Shown in pieces: positions 55,835 to 64,000 of a stretch of 64,000 bases of DNA. Origin of the DNA: Flavobacterium foetidum (GTDB lineage Bacteria; Bacteroidota; Bacteroidia; Flavobacteriales; Flavobacteriaceae); assembly GCF_004634245.1 (NCBI RefSeq), contig NZ_SJTF01000006.1, positions 1 through 64,000 on the forward strand, read 5' to 3'. The notes beneath the pieces were generated by a model, which was not told the DNA's origin, did not search any database, and saw only the letters and a program-made list of their open reading frames with translations. Made by a program: the position numbers and the translations under genes. The number at the start of each line of letters is the position of its first letter. The stretch's first letter is position 1.

Positions 55835-58800
55835 TTATTCTTCCAAACGAAGATCTAATCCTAGACCTTTCAATTCGTGCATTAATACATTGAATGATTC
55901 TGGCAAACCTGGTTCTGGCATAGTTTCACCCTTAACGATAGCCTCGTAAGTTTTAGCTCTACCAATAACGTCATCAGACTTAACAGTTAAGATTTCACGT
56001 AGCGTACTAGAAGCTCCATAAGCCTCAAGTGCCCAAACCTCCATCTCTCCAAAACGCTGACCTCCGAATTGAGCCTTACCTCCAAGTGGCTGCTGCGTAA
56101 TCAACGAGTATGGTCCGATAGAACGTGCGTGCATCTTATCATCAACCATGTGTCCTAATTTAAGCATGTAAATTACACCCACAGTCGCTTTTTGTGCAAA
56201 ACGCTCTCCAGTTCCACCATCATAAAGGTGAGTATGTCCGAAACGTGGCACTCCAGCTTCATCAGTCAAAGCATTGATTTCGTCTAGAGAAGCACCGTCG
56301 AAGATCGGAGTAGCAAATTTTCTACCCAAGTTCATACCTGCCCAACCTAATACAGTCTCATAAATCTGACCAATGTTCATACGTGAAGGTACCCCAAGTG
56401 GGTTCAATACGATATCAACCGGTGTTCCGTCTTCAAGGAAAGGCATATCTTCATGACGAACGATTCTAGCAACAATACCTTTGTTACCGTGACGACCCGC
56501 CATTTTATCACCTACTTTTAACTTACGCTTTTTAGCGATATAGATTTTAGCCAATTTCAATATTCCAGATGGTAATTCGTCTCCAACTGTAATAGTGAAT
56601 TTCTCTCTTCTTAAAGATCCTTGCAAGTCGTTCAGCTTAATTTTATAGTTATGAATCAAATCATTAACCATTTTATTAGTAGCGTCATCAGCAACCCATT
56701 GACCTTTGCTTAAGTGAGCGAAATCTTCTACTGCGTAAAGCATTTTTTGAGTATATTTTTTACCTTTTGGTAAAACTTCTTCACCCAAATCATTCATTAC
56801 ACCTTGAGATGTTTTTCCGTTAACAATCAAGAATAATTTCTCAACCAATCTGTCTTTTAATTCAACAAATTTAGTTTCGAACTCCATTTCTAAAGCGCCT
56901 AAAGCATCTTTATCCTGAGTACGTTTACGCTTATCTTTTACGGCTCTTGCAAATAATTTTTTGTCAAGAACTACACCATGTAAAGATGGAGAAGCTTTTA
57001 ATGAAGCATCTTTTACATCACCCGCTTTATCCCCGAAGATAGCACGAAGCAATTTCTCCTCTGGAGTAGGATCTGACTCTCCTTTTGGTGTAATTTTTCC
57101 GATCAAAATGTCGCCAGGCTTAACCTCTGCCCCAATTCTGATCATACCGTTTTCATCTAAGTCTTTAGTAGCTTCTTCAGAAACGTTAGGAATATCGTTT
57201 GTTAACTCTTCGTTTCCTAACTTAGTATCTCTAACCTCTAATGAATAATCATCAACGTGGATAGAAGTAAAAATATCATCGCGAACTACTTTTTCAGAAA
57301 TTACAATCGCATCCTCGAAGTTGTAACCTTTCCATGGCATGAACGCAACTTTTAAGTTTCTACCTAAAGCTAATTCTCCATTTTGAGTAGCGTATCCTTC
57401 AGACAATACTTGTCCAGGAACAACTCTGTCACCTCTTCTTACGATTGGTTTCAAGTTGATACTTGTACCTTGATTGGTTTTTCTAAATTTAATTAAGTTA
57501 TACGTTTTCTCATCAGCATCAAAACTTACCATTCTTTCTTCTTCCGTACGGTCGTATTTAATAGTAATGATGTTAGCATCTACATATTCAACAGTACCAT
57601 GCCCTTCAGCATTGATCAATACTCTTGAATCTGAAGCTACCTGACGCTCTAAACCTGTACCAACAATTGGTGCTTCAGGACGGATCAAAGGAACTGCCTG
57701 ACGCATCATGTTTGATCCCATCAATGCACGGTTCGCATCATCATGCTCCAAGAAAGGAATCAAAGATGCAGAAATCGATGCAATTTGGTTAGGAGCAACG
57801 TCTGTATAATGTACTGAACTTGGTTCAACAACTGGGAAGTCACCCTCTTCACGAGCAATAACGTTACTAGCTGTAATTTTACCAGAAGCATCCATATCAA
57901 TGTTTGCCTGAGCAATCATTTTACCTTCTTCTTCTTCAGCACTTAAATAGATTGGCGCGCTTTCTAAATCAACAACACCATCTGTTACTTTACGGTATGG
58001 AGTTTCGATGAATCCCATTCCGTTAACTTTTGCATAAACACCAAGAGATGAAATCAAACCAATGTTTGGTCCCTCAGGAGTTTCAATCGGACATAAACGA
58101 CCATAGTGAGTATAGTGAACGTCACGAACCTCGAAACCAGCTCTCTCTCTCGAAAGTCCACCTGGCCCAAGTGCAGAAAGTCTTCTTTTGTGTGTAATCT
58201 CCGCTAATGGATTCGTTTGATCCATAAATTGAGATAACTGGTTAGTACCAAAGAAAGAGTTGATAACTGATGATAATGTTTTAGCATTGATCAAATCAAT
58301 TGGTGTAAACACCTCGTTATCTCTAACGTTCATTCTCTCACGAATAGTTCTAGCCATACGTGCTAAACCAACACCGAATTGTTGAGACAATTGTTCACCA
58401 ACTGTTCTAACACGACGGTTTGATAAGTGGTCGATATCATCAATCTCTGCTTTAGAGTTGATCAACTCGATTAAATATTTTACGATTGTAATGATATCCT
58501 CTTTAGTAAGCACTTGCTTATCCATAGGGATATCTAAATCTAATTTTTTGTTCATTCTGTAACGACCAACTTCACCTAAGTTGTAACGTTGATCAGAGAA
58601 GAACAATTTATCTATAATACCACGAGCAGTTTCCTCATCAGGCGGTTCAGCGTTACGCAACTGACGGTAAATGTGCTCTACAGCTTCTTTTTCAGAGTTA
58701 GTTGGATCTTTTTGTAACGTGTTGTGGATAATAGCATAATCAGCTTGGTTATTATCCTCTTTGTGCAACAAAATAGATTTTACGTTAGAATCAATGATCT

Positions 58801-59650
58801 CTTCAACATTATCTTTGTCAATAATGGTATCACGATCAAGGATGATTTCGTTACGTTCGATAGAAACTACCTCTCCGGTATCCTCATCAACGAAATCCTC
58901 ATGCCATGTGTTCAAAACACGCGCAGCAAGTCTTCTTCCAATATATTTCTTAATTCCTGTTTTAGAAACTTTGATTTCTTCAGCTAAGTCGAAAATTTCA
59001 AGGATATCCTTATCTCTTTCAAAACCAATAGCACGGAATAAAGTCGTTACAGGTAATTTTTTCTTTCTATCGATATACGCGTACATCACGCTGTTGATAT
59101 CTGTAGAGAATTCTATCCAAGAACCTTTAAAAGGAATTACTCTGGCAGAATAAAGTTTAGTTCCATTTGCGTGGAATGACTGTCCAAAGAAAACCCCTGG
59201 AGAACGGTGTAATTGAGATACTACAACACGCTCGGCACCATTAATAACAAAAGTACCACTAGGAGTCATGTAAGGAATTGTTCCAAGATAAACATCTTGT
59301 ACAATAGTTTCAAAATCTTCGTGTTCCGGATCTGTACAGTAAAGTTTTAACCTTGCTTTTAAAGGCACACTATACGTAAGACCTCTCTCTATACATTCTT
59401 GAATTGTATAACGTGGCGGATCAACAAAATAATCTAGGAATTCCAATACAAAGTTATTTCTTGTATCTGTAATTGGGAAGTTTTCCATGAAGGTGTTGTA
59501 CAATCCTTCGTTGCCTCTTTCGTCAGATTTCGTTTCTAATTGAAAGAAATCCTTAAAAGATTTAACCTGAACATCTAAAAAATCCGGATAATCAGGGATA
59601 TTTTTTGTAGAGGCAAAATTCAATCTTTCAGTCTGATTTGTTATCATCAA
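55835..59650 (-). CDS. rpoB: RNA polymerase subunit beta
   Basis: A 1271-residue subunit of RNA polymerase. The rifampicin-pocket region reads [20 protein letters not shown] (near 478-497) and [12 protein letters not shown]. Later conserved blocks are [20 protein letters not shown] and [12 protein letters not shown] (near 1048-1059), then [20 protein letters not shown] close to the C-terminus. Length is typical for the phylum. It follows rplL after a hairpin at 59856-59892 that can act as attenuator. Confidence 0.99.
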   Translation of the reverse strand: MMITNQTERLNFASTKNIPDYPDFLDVQVKSFKDFFQLETKSDERGNEGLYNTFMENFPITDTRNNFVLEFLDYFVDPPRYTIQECIERGLTYSVPLKARLKLYCTDPEHEDFETIVQDVYLGTIPYMTPSGTFVINGAERVVVSQLHRSPGVFFGQSFHANGTKLYSARVIPFKGSWIEFSTDINSVMYAYIDRKKKLPVTTLFRAIGFERDKDILEIFDLAEEIKVSKTGIKKYIGRRLAARVLNTWHEDFVDEDTGEVVSIERNEIILDRDTIIDKDNVEEIIDSNVKSILLHKEDNNQADYAIIHNTLQKDPTNSEKEAVEHIYRQLRNAEPPDEETARGIIDKLFFSDQRYNLGEVGRYRMNKKLDLDIPMDKQVLTKEDIITIVKYLIELINSKAEIDDIDHLSNRRVRTVGEQLSQQFGVGLARMARTIRERMNVRDNEVFTPIDLINAKTLSSVINSFFGTNQLSQFMDQTNPLAEITHKRRLSALGPGGLSRERAGFEVRDVHYTHYGRLCPIETPEGPNIGLISSLGVYAKVNGMGFIETPYRKVTDGVVDLESAPIYLSAEEEEGKMIAQANIDMDASGKITASNVIAREEGDFPVVEPSSVHYTDVAPNQIASISASLIPFLEHDDANRALMGSNMMRQAVPLIRPEAPIVGTGLERQVASDSRVLINAEGHGTVEYVDANIITIKYDRTEEERMVSFDADEKTYNLIKFRKTNQGTSINLKPIVRRGDRVVPGQVLSEGYATQNGELALGRNLKVAFMPWKGYNFEDAIVISEKVVRDDIFTSIHVDDYSLEVRDTKLGNEELTNDIPNVSEEATKDLDENGMIRIGAEVKPGDILIGKITPKGESDPTPEEKLLRAIFGDKAGDVKDASLKASPSLHGVVLDKKLFARAVKDKRKRTQDKDALGALEMEFETKFVELKDRLVEKLFLIVNGKTSQGVMNDLGEEVLPKGKKYTQKMLYAVEDFAHLSKGQWVADDATNKMVNDLIHNYKIKLNDLQGSLRREKFTITVGDELPSGILKLAKIYIAKKRKLKVGDKMAGRHGNKGIVARIVRHEDMPFLEDGTPVDIVLNPLGVPSRMNIGQIYETVLGWAGMNLGRKFATPIFDGASLDEINALTDEAGVPRFGHTHLYDGGTGERFAQKATVGVIYMLKLGHMVDDKMHARSIGPYSLITQQPLGGKAQFGGQRFGEMEVWALEAYGASSTLREILTVKSDDVIGRAKTYEAIVKGETMPEPGLPESFNVLMHELKGLGLDLRLEE

Positions 59651-59855
59651 TGGACAAAATTTTGATTAAAAAAAAGTAGATTTTTGTGTAAAAACACACT
59701 GTTTAATGTATACTTTCTTTTTGTAACCAATACATCTTTAAAAACAAAATCGATAAAATTCGATTTAAATTTTCTTTCTTCGTATTGATCAAAAACTTCT
59801 TTGTATTTTAAACTATTTGTAAATAAAATTTAATGTATTTTATTATACGAAAAAT

Positions 59856-59892
59856 GGTTTAGGCCATTGAGCGTTAACTCAAGACCTAAACC
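59856..59892 (-). terminator. Attenuator-type hairpin between rplL and rpoB
   Basis: GGTTTAGG pairs with CCTAAACC, and TTGAG with CTCAA inside. On the minus strand ATTTTTCG follows. In many bacteria a partial terminator between rplL and rpoB lowers polymerase synthesis relative to ribosomal proteins; this hairpin sits at that place. The 263-bp spacer has no other clear feature. Confidence 0.65.
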
Positions 59893-59913
59893 TAGTTCTT
59901 AAACTTAGTTTAA

Positions 59914-60285
59914 TTATTTAAGCTCAACTGAAGCTCCAGCCTCTTCTAAAGCTTTCTTAAGACCTTCAGCCTCTTCTTTAGAAACACCTTCTTTAACGTT
60001 TGCAGGAGCACCGTCAACTACATCTTTAGCTTCTTTAAGACCTAAACCAGTTAATTCTTTAACTAATTTTACAACAGCCAATTTAGAAGCTCCAGCATCT
60101 TTCAATACAACTGTAAATTCAGTTTGTGCTTCTTCAGCAGCACCTTCTCCACCACCAGCAGCAACTACTACAGCTGCAGCAGCAGGCTCGATACCATACT
60201 CGTCTTTTAATATTGTTGCTAATTCGTTAACTTCTTTAACTGTTAAGTTAACTAATTGTTCTGCGAATTGTTTCAAATCTGCCAT
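59914..60285 (-). CDS. rplL: Ribosomal protein L7/L12
   Basis: A 123-residue acidic stalk protein of the large subunit that recruits translation factors. The N-terminal dimer helix, an Ala/Gly-rich hinge ([20 protein letters not shown]) and the C-terminal domain ([20 protein letters not shown]) are all present. Length is standard. It is the last ribosomal gene before rpoB. Confidence 0.98.
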   Translation of the reverse strand: MADLKQFAEQLVNLTVKEVNELATILKDEYGIEPAAAAVVVAAGGGEGAAEEAQTEFTVVLKDAGASKLAVVKLVKELTGLGLKEAKDVVDGAPANVKEGVSKEEAEGLKKALEEAGASVELK

Positions 60286-60378
60286 TTTTTCTATCGTTTA
60301 AAATGATTTGTAAAAAATATAATTTATTTATTGTGCGCTAATTAAGCAGTAAGAAAGTATTCTCTCTTACGTTGATAA

Positions 60379-60882
60379 TTACTCTGCTCCTTCTTCTTCG
60401 CTTCCTGCGAATTTGTTTTGTAAAGCAGAAATAATTCTTTGAGCTGGAGATTGTAATAATCCAATGATTTCTCCGATAAGCTCTTCTTTAGATTTAATAG
60501 TTGCTAATGTATCCAATTGGTTATCTCCAATATAGATTTCATTATTAATGAAAGCACCTTTTAAAACTGGTTTATCAGATTTCTTACGGAAATCTTTGAT
60601 AATTTTTCCAGGAGCGTTAGCAACATCAGAAATAAATATAGCACTGTTACCTGTTAAAACTGTAGGTAAATCGCCATAATCATTAGAAGAAGCCTCCATT
60701 GCTTTTGCAAGCAAAGTGTTCTTTACAACTTCTAATTTGATACCTGCTTTAAAACAAGCTCTACGTAAGTTTGAAGTTGTCTCTGCGTTTAAACCAGAAA
60801 TATCAGATACATAAATGATATTTGTACCAGCTAACTGCGCAGTTAAATTTTCAATCGCGATTGATTTTTCTTCTCTAGTCAT
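60379..60882 (-). CDS. rplJ: Ribosomal protein L10
   Basis: A 167-residue protein that anchors L7/L12 dimers to the ribosome. The start TREEKSIAIENLTAQL and the RNA-binding LRRACFKAGIKLEVVKNTL are typical. The helical C-terminal L12-binding tail ends EEEGAE. It lies 22 bp after rplA and 93 bp before rplL. Family knowledge says L10 or L10-L12 represses its own mRNA; no leader is visible because the gap upstream is so short. Confidence 0.97.
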   Translation of the reverse strand: MTREEKSIAIENLTAQLAGTNIIYVSDISGLNAETTSNLRRACFKAGIKLEVVKNTLLAKAMEASSNDYGDLPTVLTGNSAIFISDVANAPGKIIKDFRKKSDKPVLKGAFINNEIYIGDNQLDTLATIKSKEELIGEIIGLLQSPAQRIISALQNKFAGSEEEGAE

Positions 60883-60904
60883 ACTAAAAATTTTTAACTA
60901 CCAA

Positions 60905-61594
60905 TTATACTGCTTTTGGGTCTAATGCAATAGCAGGACTCATTGTGCTTGTAAGGTGAATACCTTTGATGTATGTACCTTTAGCAGCAGTTGGCTTAAG
61001 TTTTATTAATGTTTGAATAATTTCGTGTGCGTTCTCAACGATTTGCTCAGCTCCGAAAGAAACTTTACCAATACCAGCGTGAACGATACCAGTTTTATCA
61101 ACTTTAAAGTCAATTTTACCAGCTTTAACTTCTTGAACAGCTTTAGCAACATCCATAGTTACAGTACCTGTTTTAGGGTTTGGCATTAAACCTCTAGGTC
61201 CTAAAATACGACCTAACGGACCTAATTTACCCATAACAGCAGGCATAGTAATGATCACATCAACATCTGTCCAACCGTCTTTAATTTTTTGTAAGTAATC
61301 GTCAAGACCAACGTGATCTGCTCCAGCTTCTCTTGCTTCAGCTTCTTTATCTGGAGTAACCAATGCTAATACTTTAACGTCTTTTCCTGTTCCATGAGGT
61401 AAAGTAACTACACCTCTCACCATTTGATTCGCTTTTCTAGGATCTACTCCAAGACGAACTGCGATATCAACAGACTCATCAAATTTTGCAGAAGCAACAA
61501 CTTTAATTAATGCAGCAGCATCTTTTAAAGTGTATAATTTGTTCTTTTCAATTTTTGAAGCAGCCTCTTTTTGCTTTTTTGTTAATTTTGCCAT
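60905..61594 (-). CDS. rplA: Ribosomal protein L1
   Basis: A 229-residue large-subunit protein of the L1 stalk. Signatures are [20 protein letters not shown] near 38-57, and [20 protein letters not shown] near 120-139 for RNA contact. Length is standard. It follows rplK by 13 bp and acts with it in the stalk and the GTPase-associated region. Confidence 0.98.
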   Translation of the reverse strand: MAKLTKKQKEAASKIEKNKLYTLKDAAALIKVVASAKFDESVDIAVRLGVDPRKANQMVRGVVTLPHGTGKDVKVLALVTPDKEAEAREAGADHVGLDDYLQKIKDGWTDVDVIITMPAVMGKLGPLGRILGPRGLMPNPKTGTVTMDVAKAVQEVKAGKIDFKVDKTGIVHAGIGKVSFGAEQIVENAHEIIQTLIKLKPTAAKGTYIKGIHLTSTMSPAIALDPKAV

Positions 61595-61607
61595 GTCTTT
61601 TTCTTAA

Positions 61608-62045
61608 TTAAAAAGGAGCATCTCCTGATACAGTTATACCCATAGATCTAGCTGTTCCAGCAACCATACTCATAGCTTTCTCGATTGTGAAAGCATTTAA
61701 GTCTGGCATTTTGTCTTCAGCGATAGTTCTAATTTGTTCCCAAGTAACGCTAGCTACTTTTTTACGATTAGGCTCACCAGAACCAGATTTTAGCTTTGCA
61801 GCTTCCATTAACTGAACTGCTGCTGGAGGAGTCTTAACAACAAAATCAAATGATTTGTCTTTGTACACAGTGATTTGCACTGGACAAATTTTGCCAGGTT
61901 TATCCTGAGTTCTAGCATTAAATTGCTTACAAAACTCCATGATATTAACCCCAGCAGCTCCTAAAGCAGGTCCAACCGGTGGCGACGGATTCGCAGCACC
62001 TCCCTTAACTTGTAGTTTAACTACCTTACTAATTTCTTTAGCCAT
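61608..62045 (-). CDS. rplK: Ribosomal protein L11
   Basis: A 145-residue protein of the GTPase-associated centre. [20 protein letters not shown] opens the N-terminal domain; the C-terminal RNA-binding part ends [12 protein letters not shown]. The start is the ATG at 62045; a frame extension upstream of it is absent from the family. It lies 65 bp after nusG. Confidence 0.98.
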   Translation of the reverse strand: MAKEISKVVKLQVKGGAANPSPPVGPALGAAGVNIMEFCKQFNARTQDKPGKICPVQITVYKDKSFDFVVKTPPAAVQLMEAAKLKSGSGEPNRKKVASVTWEQIRTIAEDKMPDLNAFTIEKAMSMVAGTARSMGITVSGDAPF

Positions 62046-62110
62046 TTTTAAAAAATTTAACACCGCAATCAATGGAAGCGACTACGATGGTTTATTATAG
62101 TGTAACAAAA

Positions 62111-62662
62111 TTATACTTTTTCAACTTGCATAAAACTTAGCTCTAATGGTGTTTTTCTTCCGAAAATCTTAACCATAACCTCAAGTTTACGCTTCTCTTC
62201 ATTGATTTTCTCAACAGAACCATTAAATCCGTTGAAAGGTCCATCAATTACTTTTACAGTTTCTCCAACACTAAATGGTATAGAACGAGTATCTGTATTA
62301 ACAGTAAGCTCGTCAACCTTACCTAGCATTCGATTAACCTCAGAAAGTCTCAAAGGAACAGGTTCTCCTCCCTTTGTTTCTCCTAAAAATCCAATAACAC
62401 TTGTAATTGACTTAATAATATGAGGTATCTCACCAACTAAGTTAGCCTCGATCATAACATATCCAGGAAAATAAACTTTATCCTTAGATGATTTTTTCCC
62501 ATCTTTTACAGTAACTACTTTTTCGGTAGGAACCAAAACCTGAGAAACATAATCTTCCATACCTAATCTCGCAATCTCAGTCTCGATATAAGCTTTTACC
62601 TTATTCTCTTGACCGCTAACCGCTCTAACTACGTACCATTTTTTCACATTATTATCTGCCAT
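62111..62662 (-). CDS. nusG: Transcription antitermination factor NusG
   Basis: A 183-residue NusG. The NGN domain begins KKWYVVRAVSGQENKVKAYI, and the C-terminal KOW motif is GPFNGFNGSVEKIN. It couples RNA polymerase to Rho or to ribosomes. An ATG at 62662 is preferred over a GTG one codon earlier. It is 9 bp after secE, the usual pair. Confidence 0.97.
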   Translation of the reverse strand: MADNNVKKWYVVRAVSGQENKVKAYIETEIARLGMEDYVSQVLVPTEKVVTVKDGKKSSKDKVYFPGYVMIEANLVGEIPHIIKSITSVIGFLGETKGGEPVPLRLSEVNRMLGKVDELTVNTDTRSIPFSVGETVKVIDGPFNGFNGSVEKINEEKRKLEVMVKIFGRKTPLELSFMQVEKV

Positions 62663-62671
62663 CACAAAAAA

Positions 62672-62869
62672 TTACCCTTTTAACCATTTAAAAAATCCAG
62701 CTAAAGCTTTTGCAAAAAATTCGTCTACTCCCCAAGTTGCCAAAGCAAATAGAACCGAAAATACAGCTACAACAATTGTCAATTTCTGAACTTCAGCCCA
62801 TGCAGGCCAAGTAACATTTGACTTTAACTCTTCGAAAGCCTCTGATAAATAATTAGTAACTTTTGTCAT
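62672..62869 (-). CDS. secE: Protein translocase subunit SecE
   Basis: A 65-residue protein with one membrane helix (about 28-52) after a short amphipathic stretch (EELKSNVTWPAWAEVQKLT). This is the short SecE form of the SecYEG channel. Its position between tRNA-Trp and nusG is the classic one. Confidence 0.95.
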   Translation of the reverse strand: MTKVTNYLSEAFEELKSNVTWPAWAEVQKLTIVVAVFSVLFALATWGVDEFFAKALAGFFKWLKG

Positions 62870-62887
62870 TTGATCTATTTTTTATTG

Positions 62888-62958
62888 CACGGGCGGAGGG
62901 ATTCGAACCCCCATCAACGGTTTTGGAGACCGCTATTCTACCCTTGAACTACGCCCGT
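62888..62958 (-). tRNA. tRNA-Trp (CCA anticodon)
   Basis: The acceptor stem ACGGGCG pairs with CGCCCGT (7 bp). The anticodon loop CTCCAAA gives CCA. The T-arm is GGGGGTTCGAATCCC-like. Discriminator G; the 3' CCA is not encoded. It lies between tuf and secE as in other Bacteroidetes. Confidence 0.97.
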
Positions 62959-62962
62959 AATT

Positions 62963-63006
62963 AAAGCCAGTGATTTCTATTAAGAAAATCATCTGGCTTT
63001 TTTTTG
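62963..63006. terminator. Hairpin between tuf and tRNA-Trp
   Basis: AAAGCCAG pairs with CTGGCTTT, with a further TGATTTC/GAAAATCA pairing inside. The strong T tract is on the plus strand, whereas the flanking genes are on the minus strand, where only TTTAATTA follows. It may therefore be a weak terminator or a processing site. Confidence 0.5.
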
Positions 63007-63018
63007 TATTTATAGAAA

Positions 63019-64000
63019 TTATTCTAAAATTTCAGTAACCTGACCAGCACCTACTGTTCTACCACCTTCACGGATAGCAAAACGTAAACCTACGTTCATC
63101 GCGATTGGGCTTAATAAAGCAACCTCGATAGTCAAGTTATCACCTGGCATTACCATCTCTACACCTGCTGGTAAAGAAATAACTCCAGTTACGTCAGTTG
63201 TACGTACGTAGAACTGTGGACGGTAGTTATTGTGGAATGGAGTGTGACGTCCACCTTCTTCTTTTTTCAAGATATAAACCTCAGCTTTGAATTTAGCGTG
63301 TGGTTTTACTGAACCTGGCTTAATAATAACCATACCTCTTTTGATATCAGCTTTATCAATACCTCTTAACAATAAACCTACGTTATCTCCAGCTTCTCCT
63401 CTGTCAAGGATTTTACGGAACATCTCAACTCCAGTGATAGTAGAAGTTAATTTCTCAGCTCCCATACCAATGATTTCAACAGGATCTCCTGTATTAGCAA
63501 TACCAGTTTCGATACGACCTGTAGCAACAGTTCCACGACCTGTAATTGTAAATACGTCCTCAACTGGCATCAAGAATGGTTTAGCTACGTCACGAACTGG
63601 CTCTTCGATCCAGTTGTCAACAGCATCCATTAATTCTAAAATTTTAGGAACCCAAGCAGCATCATTATTTAATCCTCCTAAAGCAGATCCTTGGATAACT
63701 GGACCATTATCTCCATCATATTCGTAGAAAGATAATAAATCTCTAATTTCCATTTCAACAAGCTCTAATAACTCAGCATCATCAACCATATCCACTTTGT
63801 TCATGAAAACAACGATTCTTGGAATACCAACCTGACGTCCTAAAAGGATGTGCTCACGAGTTTGTGGCATTGGACCATCTGTAGCAGCAACTACTAAGAT
63901 AGCTCCGTCCATTTGAGCAGCTCCAGTAACCATGTTCTTTACGTAATCCGCGTGACCTGGACAGTCAACGTGAGCGTAGTGACGGTTAGCTGTTTCATAC
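63019..64000 (-). CDS. tuf: Elongation factor Tu (partial, runs off the right edge)
   Basis: The C-terminal 326 residues are present; the N-terminal part lies outside the window. At the edge the frame reads [20 protein letters not shown], containing G3 (DCPGH), so the gene continues beyond base 64000. G4 NKVDMVDD follows. Domains II and III have [34 protein letters not shown] and [15 protein letters not shown]. It delivers aminoacyl-tRNA to the ribosome. Nothing about it is odd. Confidence 0.98.
   Translation of the reverse strand, partial: YETANRHYAHVDCPGHADYVKNMVTGAAQMDGAILVVAATDGPMPQTREHILLGRQVGIPRIVVFMNKVDMVDDAELLELVEMEIRDLLSFYEYDGDNGPVIQGSALGGLNNDAAWVPKILELMDAVDNWIEEPVRDVAKPFLMPVEDVFTITGRGTVATGRIETGIANTGDPVEIIGMGAEKLTSTITGVEMFRKILDRGEAGDNVGLLLRGIDKADIKRGMVIIKPGSVKPHAKFKAEVYILKKEEGGRHTPFHNNYRPQFYVRTTDVTGVISLPAGVEMVMPGDNLTIEVALLSPIAMNVGLRFAIREGGRTVGAGQVTEILE

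Noticed and set aside
58724-59153. Open frames antisense to rpoB
   Set aside because: Shadows of the rpoB coding bias, with no independent support.
63287-63727. 146-codon open frame antisense to tuf
   Set aside because: Long antisense frames are common opposite highly biased genes; no start signal or domain is seen.
1-64000. Search for insertion sequences, prophage, integrases and toxin-antitoxin pairs
   Set aside because: No protein in the window resembles a transposase, integrase, phage structural protein or toxin; the mobile-looking DNA is limited to small non-coding repeats.

Overview
The window is a 64 kb piece of a low-GC Bacteroidota chromosome, almost certainly from a Flavobacterium or a close relative. 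The grounds are family-level likeness of most proteins to flavobacterial ones, recurrent Bacteroidetes-type -7 boxes (TAnnTTTG) in place of -35/-10 promoters, few Shine-Dalgarno sequences, an exosortase N pair, a kdp locus with a KdpD cut down to its sensor half, and many small palindromic spacer repeats. I see no transposase, integrase, phage gene or CRISPR array.

Layout. (1) 0.1-8.3 kb: a luciferase-like monooxygenase, an alpha/beta hydrolase, and a signalling group made of two NtrC-type regulators (one divergent) around a TPR histidine kinase. (2) 8.6-18.8 kb: a potassium locus with a small DUF7674-like protein, a 27-codon membrane peptide, kdpF, kdpA, kdpB, kdpC, an outer-membrane barrel, a KdpD sensor without kinase, and a separate HAMP-PAS histidine kinase. 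Nearly every spacer here holds a different inverted-repeat element. (3) 19.3-26 kb: a DNA-damage island. A self-cleaving XRE-S24 repressor is divergent from dinB-dnaE2, followed by exonuclease III and alkB. (4) 26.1-35.8 kb: assorted genes, namely a DUF1810 protein, a small membrane protein, a secreted unknown with an esterase, an amino-acid permease, a kinase/receiver pair, a LysM-NlpC hydrolase and a Kelch protein. (5) 35.9-41.1 kb: two unrelated-type aconitases in tandem, each with its own terminator or promoter. (6) 41.5-45.3 kb: the XrtN exosortase and its VIT-domain substrate with a PEP-type C-terminal sorting tail. (7) 45.4-50.6 kb: a MoxR ATPase, a SurA-like isomerase, release factor 3, and a membrane protein with an N-terminal cysteine domain. 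(8) 50.9-64 kb, reverse strand: the core cluster tuf, tRNA-Trp, secE, nusG, rplK, rplA, rplJ, rplL, rpoB, rpoC and a DUF3467 gene. tuf runs off the right edge.

How they fit together. The kdp block couples a high-affinity K+ pump to a split sensing system and probably to the NtrC-type regulator just upstream. The damage island looks like a LexA-like switch controlling two error-prone polymerases through one shared palindrome. The XrtN pair is a self-contained protein-sorting system with one obvious client. The right end is ordinary housekeeping, apart from an inverted repeat inserted between rpoB and rpoC and an orphan terminator that may mark a small RNA. All functions are judged from sequence by eye; no database search was run.
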